Positions 34,901 through 43,592 are shown, counted from the first letter of the stretch. The stretch: DNA of 64,000 bases from Anaerolineales bacterium (GCA_026129305.1 JAHCII010000002.1:62001-126000); one strand, 5' to 3'. A program made the numbers and translations. Notes: a model not told the origin generated them from the sequence alone.

Positions 34901-37900
34901 CCCAGTAGTCGGCAGAGAGGGTTTCCAAATGCCAGAGTTTGTCGCCTGAGCCGGATTGTTAGTGTTTAGCGTCAGGAAGGCTTTGGCGCCACTGTAACCA
35001 CCAATCTCATGCCAGGCAGTAACGCACATTCCGCCGCTATAAGCTGGCGTGAGCGTGGGGCGGTCCACGAGTATGGATGCGCCAGAAGCGGTGGTGAATG
35101 CCCACCAGGTGTTATTGTTGGCGAGGGTTTGACCGTTCCCGTTAATGGCGCGCACCTGCCAGTAATAGGTGGTGCCAATGCCCAAGCTGCTCAGCGTTGC
35201 CGATGTAGCCGCGCCAGCAGATTGCCACTGGGCATTGCATTCGTTGTTGTTGGTGGTGTCCAAACAATATTCGTAAGAAACTGCTCCATGGGCGGTCGCC
35301 CATGAAATGATTGGCGTTGTGGATTGGTTGGTGGCGTTGTTTGCCGGGGCGCCTTTGTTGAAGGCCGCCGGCGCACCGGTTTCCGTAGTAAAGGACCACC
35401 AGAGTGCACCGTTGGCGGGAGACGCACCGTTGACATTTAGCGCCCGCACCTGCCAGTAGTAAGTCGTGTTGAGTGCCAGTCCATTCAATGCATTGGATGT
35501 GCTTGCGCCGTTGCTGACCCATGATGTGTCGCATACGTTGTTGTTGCTGGTGTCAATGCAGTACTCATACGAAGTCGCACCATTTGCGGCCGCCCAAGAA
35601 ATGATTGGCGTTGTGGACTGGTTCATGGCGTTGTTTGCCGGGATGCTCTTGCTAAAAGTTGCCGGGGTGCCGGTCTCTGTAGTAAAAGACCACCAAGTCC
35701 CGCTATTGGCGACTGTATCTCCAAGCACATTCACAGCGCGTACTTGCCAGTAATAGGTCGTGTTGAGCGCCAAGCCGTTCAGTAGTTTGGATGTGTTTGT
35801 TGAGGTGTTTTCCCATTGACCATCACAGGCACTGTTATTGGTGGTGTCAATACAAAACTCGTAGGATGTGGCAGCGGTTGCGGCGCTCCACGAGATGGTG
35901 CTGGAAGCAAGCGCCAGGCCGATCGCGTTGTTGGCCGGGCCGAGCTTGTTAAATGCGCCTGGTGCGCCGGATTCAGTAGTGAACGTCCACCAAGCTGTGC
36001 CATTAGCGGTGGTATTGCCGCCAGCATTCAGAGCTCGCACCTGCCAGTAATACTTGGTGCTGGGGGAAAGGCCGAACAAAGCCCAAGAAGTGCTTGTGCC
36101 TGCAGAAAGCCACTGGTCGTCGCACACATTGTTATTAATGGTGTCAATGCAATACTCGTAGGACGTGGCCCCACTGGCCGGACCCCATGAAATAGTAGGG
36201 GCTTGCGATTGATTGACGCCATTGTTTGCCGGCCCGCTTTTGTTAAAGGCGCCCGGGGGCGAGGCACTGACAAGTGTAAAGCGCATGGCGCTGAAAGATA
36301 CTGTGCCGGTTGAATCCGCCTTGCTATTTAAGTCGGTCAACCTGACGAAGCCGGTTGTGCCAGCATTAAATGTATAGTTACCTAGATTAACCCAATTCCC
36401 GGGGTTCGCATTTTGATTAATCTTGACAGTCTTTGTTTGGTTTCCAGCATAAGTGATTGCATATACTGCCTCAGTCGTATCACTTAGGGTTTTAACTGGA
36501 CACTGCCAGGCGATAGCAGGGTGATTGGGAATGTACGCTTCCACCGTATAACTGCCTGCTATAGGAATGCTCGGTGTCCATTTGCCCGAGTTGGAGGAGT
36601 TGCTGGGATTCTTGGTGTTTAGGGTCACAAAGGCCTTTGCATCCACATATCCAGCAATTTCAACCCAGTATGTTTGCGTGCCACAGTAGTTGCCTTGGTA
36701 TCCAGGTGTGATATCTGGCCGGTTCACCATGACTACGCCAACAGGAAGCCGATAGCCTACATTGCGGGTACTGTAGTCGCTGCATTTTGTGCTATTGCAT
36801 GCTTTGACCCAGTAAGAATACAACTTGCCCGGAGTGACGTTCGTGTCGTTAAAGGCTGTTGTAGTAAGTGTGGCCACTTTGATTTCGCCGCTGTGAGAAT
36901 TGCTAGTATTTCTGTAAAGCTCATAGGAGGTGGCGCCTGAAACTGAGGCCCAAGTGAGACGAATATGGCCAGTGTGTAAACCGTCAGTGGCATCAATGTT
37001 AGCGGGGGCAGAGATTCCACCGTTAGCATTTTGGGATTTATAATAAATACCAGTTTTTAAAGAGTTCCAGGCTACTTCGTAGAAGTTAACTTGCACAAGG
37101 CTTCCATTAGGAGGCCAGGGCGCTTGAGCAGGCGCGCTTAACTTTTGCAGGTTTGCCGGCGTATCTGGCAGTTTATTACTAACATGAAAATGCAGGTGCG
37201 GACCAGTAGCCCTGCCATTAAAACCTTGGTCACCAATTTTAGTGCCGTAATCAACGCTTGGGTAAATCCACACTCCGTTTTGAAGTTTTGGTTTAAGGTT
37301 GCTTGGGATGCTGCCATAAGCTATATGAAAATACCAAGAATATTCGTTCGAATTGTGCTGAATTATGACGATGTTTGCTTCTTTCCAGTTGCACTCTCGA
37401 CAACCAGGGTTTGGGTTGTTGTCTTTGGCATATACAATTACGCCTGGTTTGGAAGCAACAACATCTTTTACATTTGAAAGGACCCAATCTAACTGAGTTT
37501 CATGGTCTGGGATTGTTCCTCCAACATTTACAGTATTTAACGTTGTCAGACGCGCCTGCTCATTATTTCTCCAGGGAAGGCGATGATTGTTAACAGCTAG
37601 TGCAGAAACTTCCGATGAAGCCTCGGACTGTACAGGAAGCGAATAATAGTATTTATCGTACTTGTCAAGTAAAGCATCTGGAAAACTGGACAATAGAGCA
37701 TTGAATTCTTCAGCTGCTAGCATTCCTGGGGCAAATCCATGCCAATAGCCATCTAAATCTACAATCGCTAAAAGAATAATGTAGTCAACGTGCTCAGAGC
37801 TATGATCATGTTGTGCAACGGATACTGAATAGGCAAAACCTCTAAGTTCAAAGACTTCACCAAGTGAATACATCTCATCGGAAAGGAATTGCACTTGGAA

Positions 37901-38263
37901 TTGCTCGAGGGCTGTTGCTAAAGCCTCTTTTGCGGTAACAGTCCTCTCAGAGAAACCTCCAAAGTCAGTGTTTTCAGCTGATGCTGGAATGCTGGTCGCC
38001 GTCGGGCTCACCTCAGGGACAGCTGTGGGCTCCAGCGTTGCCGTTGGCTCCTCCGTGGCTGTAGGCTCTTCTGTCGGAGTCGATGTAGGCGTTGGGCTAT
38101 CTTCCAGCGTGGGCGTGGCGGTTTGCTCGCCCTGAGCAAGCGCTGGAGTGGGGCCGGCTGCAAACAACAAGCTTGCCACCAAGCCAAAGCAAACCAGCGA
38201 GTGAATGAGAACAGGTGCTTTTCTGGAGAAATGCCTAAGTGCCTGTGAAATTTTTTTGCGCAT
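31907..38263 (-). CDS. Giant secreted protein: M23-like peptidase domain, FnIII-like repeats, golvesin-like and CARDB-like domains
   Basis: 2118 residues. A signal peptide ends in PTPALAQG, followed by a Thr/Pro/Glu linker. The M23-like domain (about 255-365) ends in GPHLHFHV, but no clear upstream HxxxD is seen, so activity is unsure. A FnIII domain comes next, then a golvesin-C-like domain (about 510-660), four repeats of about 97 residues with YEYCIDTNNNNICD (about 665-1060), a second golvesin-like domain (about 1070-1215), two more repeats, a CARDB-like domain (about 1420-1530) and several FnIII-like domains to the end. GGAGGG precedes the ATG. AT-richer than its neighbours. Confidence 0.85.
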   Translation of the reverse strand: MRKKISQALRHFSRKAPVLIHSLVCFGLVASLLFAAGPTPALAQGEQTATPTLEDSPTPTSTPTEEPTATEEPTATLEPTAVPEVSPTATSIPASAENTDFGGFSERTVTAKEALATALEQFQVQFLSDEMYSLGEVFELRGFAYSVSVAQHDHSSEHVDYIILLAIVDLDGYWHGFAPGMLAAEEFNALLSSFPDALLDKYDKYYYSLPVQSEASSEVSALAVNNHRLPWRNNEQARLTTLNTVNVGGTIPDHETQLDWVLSNVKDVVASKPGVIVYAKDNNPNPGCRECNWKEANIVIIQHNSNEYSWYFHIAYGSIPSNLKPKLQNGVWIYPSVDYGTKIGDQGFNGRATGPHLHFHVSNKLPDTPANLQKLSAPAQAPWPPNGSLVQVNFYEVAWNSLKTGIYYKSQNANGGISAPANIDATDGLHTGHIRLTWASVSGATSYELYRNTSNSHSGEIKVATLTTTAFNDTNVTPGKLYSYWVKACNSTKCSDYSTRNVGYRLPVGVVMVNRPDITPGYQGNYCGTQTYWVEIAGYVDAKAFVTLNTKNPSNSSNSGKWTPSIPIAGSYTVEAYIPNHPAIAWQCPVKTLSDTTEAVYAITYAGNQTKTVKINQNANPGNWVNLGNYTFNAGTTGFVRLTDLNSKADSTGTVSFSAMRFTLVSASPPGAFNKSGPANNGVNQSQAPTISWGPASGATSYEYCIDTINNNVCDDQWLSAGTSTSWALFGLSPSTKYYWQVRALNAGGNTTANGTAWWTFTTESGAPGAFNKLGPANNAIGLALASSTISWSAATAATSYEFCIDTTNNSACDGQWENTSTNTSKLLNGLALNTTYYWQVRAVNVLGDTVANSGTWWSFTTETGTPATFSKSIPANNAMNQSTTPIISWAAANGATSYEYCIDTSNNNVCDTSWVSNGASTSNALNGLALNTTYYWQVRALNVNGASPANGALWWSFTTETGAPAAFNKGAPANNATNQSTTPIISWATAHGAVSYEYCLDTTNNNECNAQWQSAGAATSATLSSLGIGTTYYWQVRAINGNGQTLANNNTWWAFTTASGASILVDRPTLTPAYSGGMCVTAWHEIGGYSGAKAFLTLNTNNPAQATNSGIWKPSLPTTGTYKVEVYIPSHAALTWQCPTLSIPGDTTKANYTVTHAGGSSTATINQGSNAGKWVSLGSFAFNAGNAGQVKLVDLNNEANLTRTVSFSAMRFTLVSVSLPGALNKSAPANNATNQSQTPTLSWGAASGATSYEYCIDTNNNNICDASWQSNGSSTSKALSSLTPNTTYYWQVRAVNSGGNVMANGGTWWAFTTAPIAPAAFGKSSPENNALNQSKAPMISWVAANGATSYEYCIDTNNNAVCDTSWQTNGINLSKLLTGLLPNTTYYWQVRAVNAAGQTLANSNSWWVFTTYDPSLPNLKVTTGYSPTSYTHLPVILSIAVENIGVADVHPDYEIFLDVYINREPEFCSDDRGDESVSFTGLEAGEYKQFDIELDALPQGMQELFVTVDSNCLITESQEDDNTDGRALISVVSPPAPSAGPMLTAPLNNTVSASDLPVFSWSQVDWGEQYQILIDNDKKFLSPEVNETLLLEAEPVLAFTLSAPLVGDGQYYWKVRALGPEGQPGPWSTMRSFTLDTTPPPAPHLGAPAQGSNQANLTPQFRWAKTITASRYELIWDDNQDFSSPLGNAETTTLVYKLASAQALTYGQTIYWRLRAIDAAGNISEWSEIRNFTPSLMNTPKAESYLTNPHPTFQWAKGAGIPGYSLQIANDEGFLDVVLSVSNLTPATVKYQPATALPFGHYYWRLSTDGGTTWMPAAKFTITPAPLGAPALQLPNNNFLTNNNEVSLQWAVLATATGYEIQISRAANFATNNLVINESGLLSNSFTSPELPDGKYFWRIRAVNNLDYPGRWSNHRIFTVDTTPPAIPILLKPVNNSLNHRGMPALQWSKPAGATAFNLQIATDVLFTSPVFESGPLAKNSLKPVLSEEFVGVLFWRVQARDAAGNWSGWSHPYAIHVIQVKPGRVGLVSPADKAPLAPGELTFTWNDIPWGDHYEIEISTTANFKSLVQNAILEQDQTSYSWAPVAPGKYYWRIRAYNALNEPGPWSPAWMVQSQP

Positions 38264-38298
38264 GCTTCAATGACCCTCCACCACGCAAAGCTTACAAA

Positions 38299-38327
38299 AT
38301 AGTAAGCTATATTGGGCAACTAATCAA
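38299..38327 (-). promoter_or_regulatory. Promoter of the giant surface protein gene
   Basis: On the minus strand TTGATT at 38327-38322, 17-base spacer, TACTAT at 38304-38299. Confidence 0.6.
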
Positions 38328-38351
38328 GGTTATTCATATATGAAAGGGAAT

Positions 38352-38684
38352 TTATTCACTGCCCGTGCGCTTACGCCGCCAGCTCATGAAGCCGGTCAGC
38401 GCGGCGCCCAGCAGAATGGCGCCCAGGTCGTCTGCCGGGCCTAGGATCAGGTCTGGCAGCACGGCGTACAGGCCGCCGGCCACGGCCGGCAGCCAGGCCC
38501 AGTCACGTACTTTAATGAAGTGATAGGCTGCCAAGGCGGCGAAGACCACAAAAGTCCCCAGCCCCAGTAGGGCGCCGATGCGGTATTCGCCGGCGCTCCA
38601 GCCGATGATGTTCACCACTGCTGCCCCCAAGAGCGCCACCAGCAGGAACACCAGACCCAACAGAATGCGTTTGCGATCGCTCAT
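38352..38684 (-). CDS. Small membrane protein downstream of nfuA
   Basis: 110 residues with three or four hydrophobic segments (about 7-30, 35-55, 65-85, 88-102). Its ATG is two bases after the nfuA stop, suggesting one operon. No family recognised. Confidence 0.65.
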   Translation of the reverse strand: MSDRKRILLGLVFLLVALLGAAVVNIIGWSAGEYRIGALLGLGTFVVFAALAAYHFIKVRDWAWLPAVAGGLYAVLPDLILGPADDLGAILLGAALTGFMSWRRKRTGSE

Positions 38685-38686
38685 GC

Positions 38687-39349
38687 TTATTGATTGAAGG
38701 GCGATGCGCCCTCTGCGGTTTGCGGCGCATAATAGGGGCTTTCGCCCTCGTCGTGGTCGGTCACGTCAATGATCTGGCGCACGGCCGGCACGGCTTCCAT
38801 GATGGCTTTTTCGATGCCGGCCCGCAAGGTCACCGCCGCCATGCCGCAGCCCTGGCAGCCGCCGCCCATTTCTACGTAAATGTCTTCGCCCTTGACGTCC
38901 TTCAGCAGTACCCAGCCGCCGTGGCCGGCCACACCGGGGTTGATGAAGTCAGTGATCACTTGCTGCACCTGCTGGGCGAGCGGGTCCTCCCAATCGGTGC
39001 GGGCTTCCAGGCCCGGCGGCAGAATGCTGCGCGGCGGGTATTCGATGTTGAACCCGGCCGAGTAGCGCTCTTCGTCAAAGTCAACCTTGGCGCCTTGTAC
39101 CTTTTCGGCCACGTCGGGTTCAAAGAGCAGTTCAAAGGCGCCCACGCTCTGCACCAGATCATTATCGGTGGCTTCGCTGCGCTCTTGGAACTTGAATTCA
39201 GTTTGATAACCGCCACCGGGCAGCACGCCGCGGATGGCGACGCGCACGGCCAAGCCGGGCTTGCCGCGCGTTTCGATCAGCTCGCTGATCTTGCTGGCCG
39301 CCGCAGGGCTGATGTTCAAAATGTCTTGGCTGGAGAGGGCTTCGCTCAT
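38687..39349 (-). CDS. nfuA: NfuA-like Fe-S cluster carrier (A-type-like domain plus NifU C-terminal domain)
   Basis: 220 residues. The N-terminal half (ISPAAASKISELIETRG...GVLPGGGYQTEFKF) has the HesB/IscA fold but no conserved Cys, as in NfuA. The C-terminal half has VEMGGGCQGCGMAAVTLRAGIEKAI, with the CxxC that holds a 4Fe-4S cluster between two subunits. It delivers clusters to target enzymes. A degenerate A-type domain is normal for this family. Confidence 0.9.
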   Translation of the reverse strand: MSEALSSQDILNISPAAASKISELIETRGKPGLAVRVAIRGVLPGGGYQTEFKFQERSEATDNDLVQSVGAFELLFEPDVAEKVQGAKVDFDEERYSAGFNIEYPPRSILPPGLEARTDWEDPLAQQVQQVITDFINPGVAGHGGWVLLKDVKGEDIYVEMGGGCQGCGMAAVTLRAGIEKAIMEAVPAVRQIIDVTDHDEGESPYYAPQTAEGASPFNQ

Positions 39350-39483
39350 AGTGTTTAGATTGTTCTTTCAGGCGCAATCTTACCCGAAAGCGCGCCAAGC
39401 GGTAAGCAAGCTTTTATAAAGAAACTCAGGATTTGCGAATATGGGATTTGGAAAATGCGGTTAAGATTAGCCCCGCCAAAGTC

Positions 39484-40269
39484 ATGGAAAACACGCAAAC
39501 TCCCCCGCCGCCACCGCCCATCCTGCCCCAGCCGACCGGTTTCCTGGCCCGCGTGCTGAAGCTGCGCCGCCCGGTGACGGTGCTGGGTCTGCTGCTGGCG
39601 ATCTCGCTGTTCCTGACCTGGCTGCCGCCGGAGCAGCGCGGCGAGATTGGCCGGGCGGTGCTGGCCCGCCGCAGCCTGATGGTGGCGTTGGGCTTGTTCA
39701 CCCTGATCAGCCTCTCGCTGCTGTGGGCGCGCGGGCAGGCGATCGACAATCACGTCTTTCTGCTCTTCAACCTGTGGGGCTTCCGGCCGCGCTGGCTGGA
39801 TATCCTGATGTGGATCGTGACCCAGATCGGCGCCGGCCTGGTGGCGATTGGCCTGGCGATCTACCTGTACTTCTTCAAAGCGGACCCCATGCCGGCTTTG
39901 CAGTTGGCCCTGGGCACCATGACCCTGGCCCTGCTGGTCGAAGGCTTGAAAGAGATCATGAACCGGGCCCGCCCATACCTGATCAACACGCAGGCCCGCG
40001 TGATCGGCTGGAAGGCGCCCGGGCGCTCCTTCCCCAGTGGGCACACCGCCCATGCCTTCTTCCTGGTTACCCTGCTCAACTTTCTGTGGGAGCCGCCGTT
40101 GATCGGCACCATCGGCCTGTTCGCCGTAGCCGCTGCGGTGGGTATTACGCGCATGTATGTGGGCGCCCATTTCCCGCGCGATGTGGTCGCCGGCAGCATC
40201 CTGGGTTTCGCCTGGGGCATCTTCATGATCCTGATCGATCCCTTTTGGCCGTTGTGGTTTCCTTTCTAG
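39484..40269 (+). CDS. PAP2-superfamily membrane phosphatase
   Basis: 261 residues. Polyproline N-terminus (TPPPPPPILPQ), then six spans. The three phosphatase motifs are KEIMNRARPYL, RSFPSGHTAHAFF and TRMYVGAHFPRD. These enzymes act on lipid phosphates such as undecaprenyl pyrophosphate or phosphatidate. ATG 39484 is preferred over 39433, since the extra N-terminus looks uncharacteristic. A second PAP2 gene lies at 63307. Confidence 0.9.
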   Translation: MENTQTPPPPPPILPQPTGFLARVLKLRRPVTVLGLLLAISLFLTWLPPEQRGEIGRAVLARRSLMVALGLFTLISLSLLWARGQAIDNHVFLLFNLWGFRPRWLDILMWIVTQIGAGLVAIGLAIYLYFFKADPMPALQLALGTMTLALLVEGLKEIMNRARPYLINTQARVIGWKAPGRSFPSGHTAHAFFLVTLLNFLWEPPLIGTIGLFAVAAAVGITRMYVGAHFPRDVVAGSILGFAWGIFMILIDPFWPLWFPF

Positions 40270-40275
40270 GCCTTG

Positions 40276-40303
40276 TTGACATGGGCGGCGCCCATCCTAT
40301 ACA
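40276..40303 (+). promoter_or_regulatory. Promoter TTGACA-16-TATACA
   Basis: TTGACA at 40276-40281, 16-base spacer, TATACA at 40298-40303. Transcription would start almost at the ATG of the small ORF at 40315. Confidence 0.65.
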
Positions 40304-40314
40304 CTAGTCCTACG

Positions 40315-40431
40315 ATGATGCCTTTCCTTTTATATGTTGCAATTTCCGTTGTGCTCATGCTGTTAATGCGCCCCACAACCGCCCGGGTCGCCGTGCCTTT
40401 GCGCCAGTCGCCGCTGCGCCGCAAGCGCTGA
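40315..40431 (+). CDS. 38-residue membrane peptide
   Basis: MMPFLLYVAISVVLMLLMRP then a basic tail RQSPLRRKR. One hydrophobic span; the gene has its own promoter and a strong terminator (40451), supporting a real transcript. No ribosome site, so leaderless translation would be needed. It could also be a leader before metG. Function unknown. Confidence 0.5.
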   Translation: MMPFLLYVAISVVLMLLMRPTTARVAVPLRQSPLRRKR

Positions 40432-40450
40432 TCGCCAGCATCCAGACCCG

Positions 40451-40474
40451 GGCCGCCGCAAGGCGGCCTTTTTT
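40451..40474 (+). terminator. Strong terminator
   Basis: GGCCGCC GCAA GGCGGCC followed by T6. Confidence 0.85.
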
Positions 40475-40509
40475 GTTGGCATTACAATGGAACAGATTCT
40501 GGAGAAGAC

Positions 40510-42339
40510 ATGACCCAACACATCCTCGTCGCCGTCGCCTGGCCCTATTCCAACTCCGACATTCACGTGGGCAACCTGGCCGGTTCCTACCTGCCGGCTG
40601 ACATCTTCGCCCGCTACCAGCGCCTCAAGGGCAACCAGGTGCTGATGGTCTCCGGTTCGGACGCCCACGGCACGCCGATCACGGTCAAAGCCGACGCCGA
40701 CGGCGTGACCCCGGAGGAGATCTACCAGCGCTACCAGCCGCGCTTTCTCGACCTTTTCCAGCGCCTGGGCCTGAACTACGACCTGTTCACCACCACCCAC
40801 ACCGAGAACCACTTCAAGGTCTCGCAGGCACTCTTTTTGGCGCTCAAAGAAAATCAGCTGCTGTATACCGAAGAGCAGCAGCAATGGTTCTCGCCGGCGC
40901 TCAACCGCTTTTTGCCCGACCGCTATGTGGAGGGCACCTGCTACATTTGCGGCTACGACAACGCCCGCGGCGACCAGTGCGACAACTGCGGCAACGTGCT
41001 GGACGCTACTCAGCTGGTCAGCCCGCGGGCCAAGATCGACGGCTCGGTGCCCGAGCTGCGCAAGACCACGCACTTCTTCTTGGACCTGGCCAAGCTGCAG
41101 CCGCAGGTGATCGAATTCCTGGAGAGCCGCAAGGATTACTGGCGGCCCAACGTGGTCACCCGTTCGCTGGGCTGGATCCGCAGCCAGGGGCTGCACGGCC
41201 GGCCGATCACCCGCGACCTGGATTGGGGCATCCCCGTGCCCGTGGAGGGTTGGGAGGCCAAGCGCCTCTACGTCTGGTTCGAGGCGGTCATCGGCTACCT
41301 CTCGGCGGCCATCGAGTGGGGCAAGATCAGCGGGCAGCCGGATGCCTGGCATCGTTGGTGGACCGACCCGGCAGCGCGCGCCTATTACTTTTTGGGCAAG
41401 GATAACATTGACTTCCATGCCATCCTGTGGCCGGCTGAATTGATCGGCGCAGCCGATCAATTCAGCTTGATCTTTGAGGGCAGCGAGGGCAAGCCGCTCA
41501 ACCTGCCCTACGACGTCCCGGCCAACGAATTTTTGAATATCCAGGACCGCAAGCTGTCCGGCAGCCGCAACTGGGCGGTGTGGGCGCTGGACTTTCTGGA
41601 GCGCTACGACCCCGACCCGCTGCGTTATTACCTGACCGCCATCATGCCGGAGACCAGCGACAGCAACTGGGACTGGGACGACTTCGTGGCGCGCAACAAC
41701 AACGAACTGGTGGCCACTTGGGGCAACCTGGCCAACCGGGTGCTGTCCTTCGCCCACCGCCACTGGGACGGCCGCGTTCCGTCATTGCGAGGAGTGTCCG
41801 ATGAAATCGGACAGGACGAAGCAATCCCCAAGTTGGAAGAGCTGCGCCCGCAAGACCGCCAGCTTTTGGAAACCATCGAGGCCGGCTTCGAGAGCGTGGG
41901 CGCGCATTTGGAGGCCGTCAAGCTGCGCGCCGCGCTGGGCGAAGCGATCCGCCTGGCCAGCGAGGTCAACGCCTACTTGGACGCGCAGGCGCCCTGGTCG
42001 GCGGTGAAGACAGACAAGGCCGCGGCGGGGGCGACGATCTACACCGCCATCCGGGCCATTGACAACCTCAAGATCCTGCTGTCGCCCTTCCTGCCGCACA
42101 CCTGCGAGCAGCTGCACCAGACCCTGGGCTACGACGCGCCGTTGTTCGGCGAGCAGTACACCGAGACCCAGAGCGACGCGCTGGGCGAGCACCTGGTGCT
42201 GCGCTACCGGGACGCCGGGGCCAGCGGCCGCTGGGCGCCCAGCACCCTGCAGCCGGGCCGCTCCCTGCGCCAGCCGGCGCCGCTGTTCAAGAAGCTGGAG
42301 CCGAGTGTGGCGGATGAGGAACGGGCGCGGATGGGGTGA
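40510..42339 (+). CDS. metG: Methionyl-tRNA synthetase
   Basis: 609 residues. VAWPYSNSDIHVGNLAG (HIGH-type), a four-Cys zinc knuckle (CYICGYDNARGDQCDNCG), and IQDRKLSGSRNWAVW, a variant KMSKS loop. The anticodon-binding domain follows (WGNLANRVLSFAHRHW). The enzyme charges tRNA-Met. A palindromic repeat (41781-41827) is inserted in frame at about residue 423 and is translated as SLRGVSDEIGQDEAI. No C-terminal Trbp111-like domain. GGAGAAGAC precedes the ATG. Confidence 0.95.
   Translation: MTQHILVAVAWPYSNSDIHVGNLAGSYLPADIFARYQRLKGNQVLMVSGSDAHGTPITVKADADGVTPEEIYQRYQPRFLDLFQRLGLNYDLFTTTHTENHFKVSQALFLALKENQLLYTEEQQQWFSPALNRFLPDRYVEGTCYICGYDNARGDQCDNCGNVLDATQLVSPRAKIDGSVPELRKTTHFFLDLAKLQPQVIEFLESRKDYWRPNVVTRSLGWIRSQGLHGRPITRDLDWGIPVPVEGWEAKRLYVWFEAVIGYLSAAIEWGKISGQPDAWHRWWTDPAARAYYFLGKDNIDFHAILWPAELIGAADQFSLIFEGSEGKPLNLPYDVPANEFLNIQDRKLSGSRNWAVWALDFLERYDPDPLRYYLTAIMPETSDSNWDWDDFVARNNNELVATWGNLANRVLSFAHRHWDGRVPSLRGVSDEIGQDEAIPKLEELRPQDRQLLETIEAGFESVGAHLEAVKLRAALGEAIRLASEVNAYLDAQAPWSAVKTDKAAAGATIYTAIRAIDNLKILLSPFLPHTCEQLHQTLGYDAPLFGEQYTETQSDALGEHLVLRYRDAGASGRWAPSTLQPGRSLRQPAPLFKKLEPSVADEERARMG
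41781..41827. repeat. Dispersed palindromic repeat inside metG
   Basis: GTCATTGCGAGG...CGAAGCAATC with inner stem TGTCCGAT / ATCGGACA. Same family as 46467 and 48411. It keeps the metG frame, adding about 16 residues. Confidence 0.75.
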
Positions 42340-42345
42340 AGAGGC

Positions 42346-42887
42346 GATGGACGAAGTTACAATCTACATAGCAGTTTATGGGGCAATTGTTGCGACTTTA
42401 AGTTTTGTCCTCTCTTTGGTTCTTGGTGTTCATAAGCTAAATCAAAATAAGCCAAAGATTCGGATGTCATTTGATGTCGCCCGTCTAACTAGCCCTTCGG
42501 GTAAGCAGAGCGAGCCTTTAATTAATGTGAAAATTGTCAACAAAGGCTCTGCAAAGGTAATTGTCAACTCCTGTGGTTGGCTCAGGAAGGATAAAAGCAA
42601 TGCTTTTGTCCTTAATCCTTATCGGGTGGACTTTCCATGTACATTGGAGCCAGGCAATTCACTTTCCATTCGCCTGCCTATAAGAGACTTCATTGAAGAC
42701 CTTAAAACATATCGGGCATTTTTCAATAAACAGTGCAATCGGAGAATCTTGGGAAACGGTGCTGTCGGCTAAACAGATAACGGTGTATGAAGAAGCAGAC
42801 ATAAAAGGCTGGAAATTAGTCTGGAATGATAAGCAAAAGAAGTATGTTGAAGAGTACATCACCGGTTCCCTTGTTGGCTTTGTATAA
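42346..42887 (+). pseudogene. AT-rich single-span protein gene with a frameshift at a T5 run
   Basis: ATG 42346. MDEVTIYIAVYGAIVATLSF is a membrane anchor, followed by a beta-rich soluble part (VNKGSAKVIVNSCGWLRKDKSN). Near 42720 the frame moves at TTTTT; removing one T gives RAFSINSAIGESWETVLSAKQITVYEEADIKGWKLVW and the stop at 42887. The intact protein would be about 180 residues. The composition is lower in GC than all neighbours, suggesting transfer. No function recognised. Confidence 0.65.
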
Positions 42888-42933
42888 GTGGGGATAGTCA
42901 ATCAGCACTCTTTAAAAGACGTTTGGCAAATTG

Positions 42934-42961
42934 GTAGGGGCGAGGCATACCTCGCCCCTAC
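42934..42961. repeat. Palindromic repeat GTAGGGGCGAGGCATRCCTCGCCCCTAC
   Basis: Near-perfect 28-bp palindrome; a second copy lies at 48372-48399. It also may act as a terminator-like stem for the 42346 gene. Confidence 0.75.
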
Positions 42962-42969
42962 GCGAAAAG

Positions 42970-43410
42970 TTAAAAATCCCACTGTGTTCGGCCCGGCGGC
43001 TTCAAAACATTCAGCCCGGTGATAACAAGCAGCACGACCAAGCCACCGATTGAGTGCAGCAAAGTATGGTTTTGTAGATGACCCTGGCTGATGTGGCTGG
43101 CTTGCTGCAGTAGGACGGCGGTGGCGAACAGGGTCAGCAGCAGAGAGATCAGCACCCACCAGTGCCGCGCCAGCCCCCAGGGCGTGCCCAGCGATTGGAT
43201 GACGCCGCCTACCAGCGTCGCCAGGGCCAGCGGCACGATCAGGTAGCTGACCAGCAGCCCCATCCCGGTCAGGGCCGCCTGCACGGTGGCAGTATCCTGG
43301 CTGGCGGCGACCGTCAGGTCGAGCACTAGATAGGCCGCCACCGCCCCCAGCCAGCCGACCGAGGCGGCGATGTGCAGCGCCAGCATCAGCTTGCGCAGGG
43401 TCGGGGGCAT
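42970..43410 (-). CDS. Four-span membrane protein (DUF2269-like)
   Basis: About 146 residues. Hydrophobic segments with LMLALHIAASVGWLGAVAAYL, a His-containing first span and ARHWWVLISLLLTLFATAVLL. The family resembles small integral proteins with a HxxxxxxW motif, perhaps heme-binding, but this is unsure. The ATG overlaps the stop of the upstream 60-residue gene by one base. Both diverge from a TetR regulator. Confidence 0.7.
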   Translation of the reverse strand: MPPTLRKLMLALHIAASVGWLGAVAAYLVLDLTVAASQDTATVQAALTGMGLLVSYLIVPLALATLVGGVIQSLGTPWGLARHWWVLISLLLTLFATAVLLQQASHISQGHLQNHTLLHSIGGLVVLLVITGLNVLKPPGRTQWDF

Positions 43411-43592
43411 TAACATGTCGCGACGAGGACCTGATCCAGCCCGCCGCCATGAAGGCCGGGGCCGTGTTCGGTGCCGCTGAGCATGGATAGGATGACCAGC
43501 ACTGCCATGGCGGCGATCGCAATCCAGGCGAAAATCTTTACCCAGCGAGGCGTGGGGGGCTTCTGTTTGGTTTCAGAGTCTGATTGTGGCAT
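43410..43592 (-). CDS. 60-residue single-span membrane protein
   Basis: Read directly from the sequence. ATG 43592 follows AGGAGG. MPQSDSETKQKPPTPRW is cytoplasmic, then one span (VKIFAWIAIAAMAVLVILSML), then a Gly/His-rich tail (GTEHGPGLHGGGLDQ) that could bind metal. First gene of a two-gene operon divergent from tetR, and so probably its target. Confidence 0.7.
   Translation of the reverse strand: MPQSDSETKQKPPTPRWVKIFAWIAIAAMAVLVILSMLSGTEHGPGLHGGGLDQVLVATC

Noticed and set aside
34000..38200. Many short plus-strand reading frames over the giant gene
   Set aside because: They follow the repeat structure of the minus-strand gene and have no ribosome sites; shadows.
42059..42345. Extension of the 42346 gene back into metG
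   Set aside because: The upstream part is the out-of-frame reading of metG, and a proper ATG lies at 42346.
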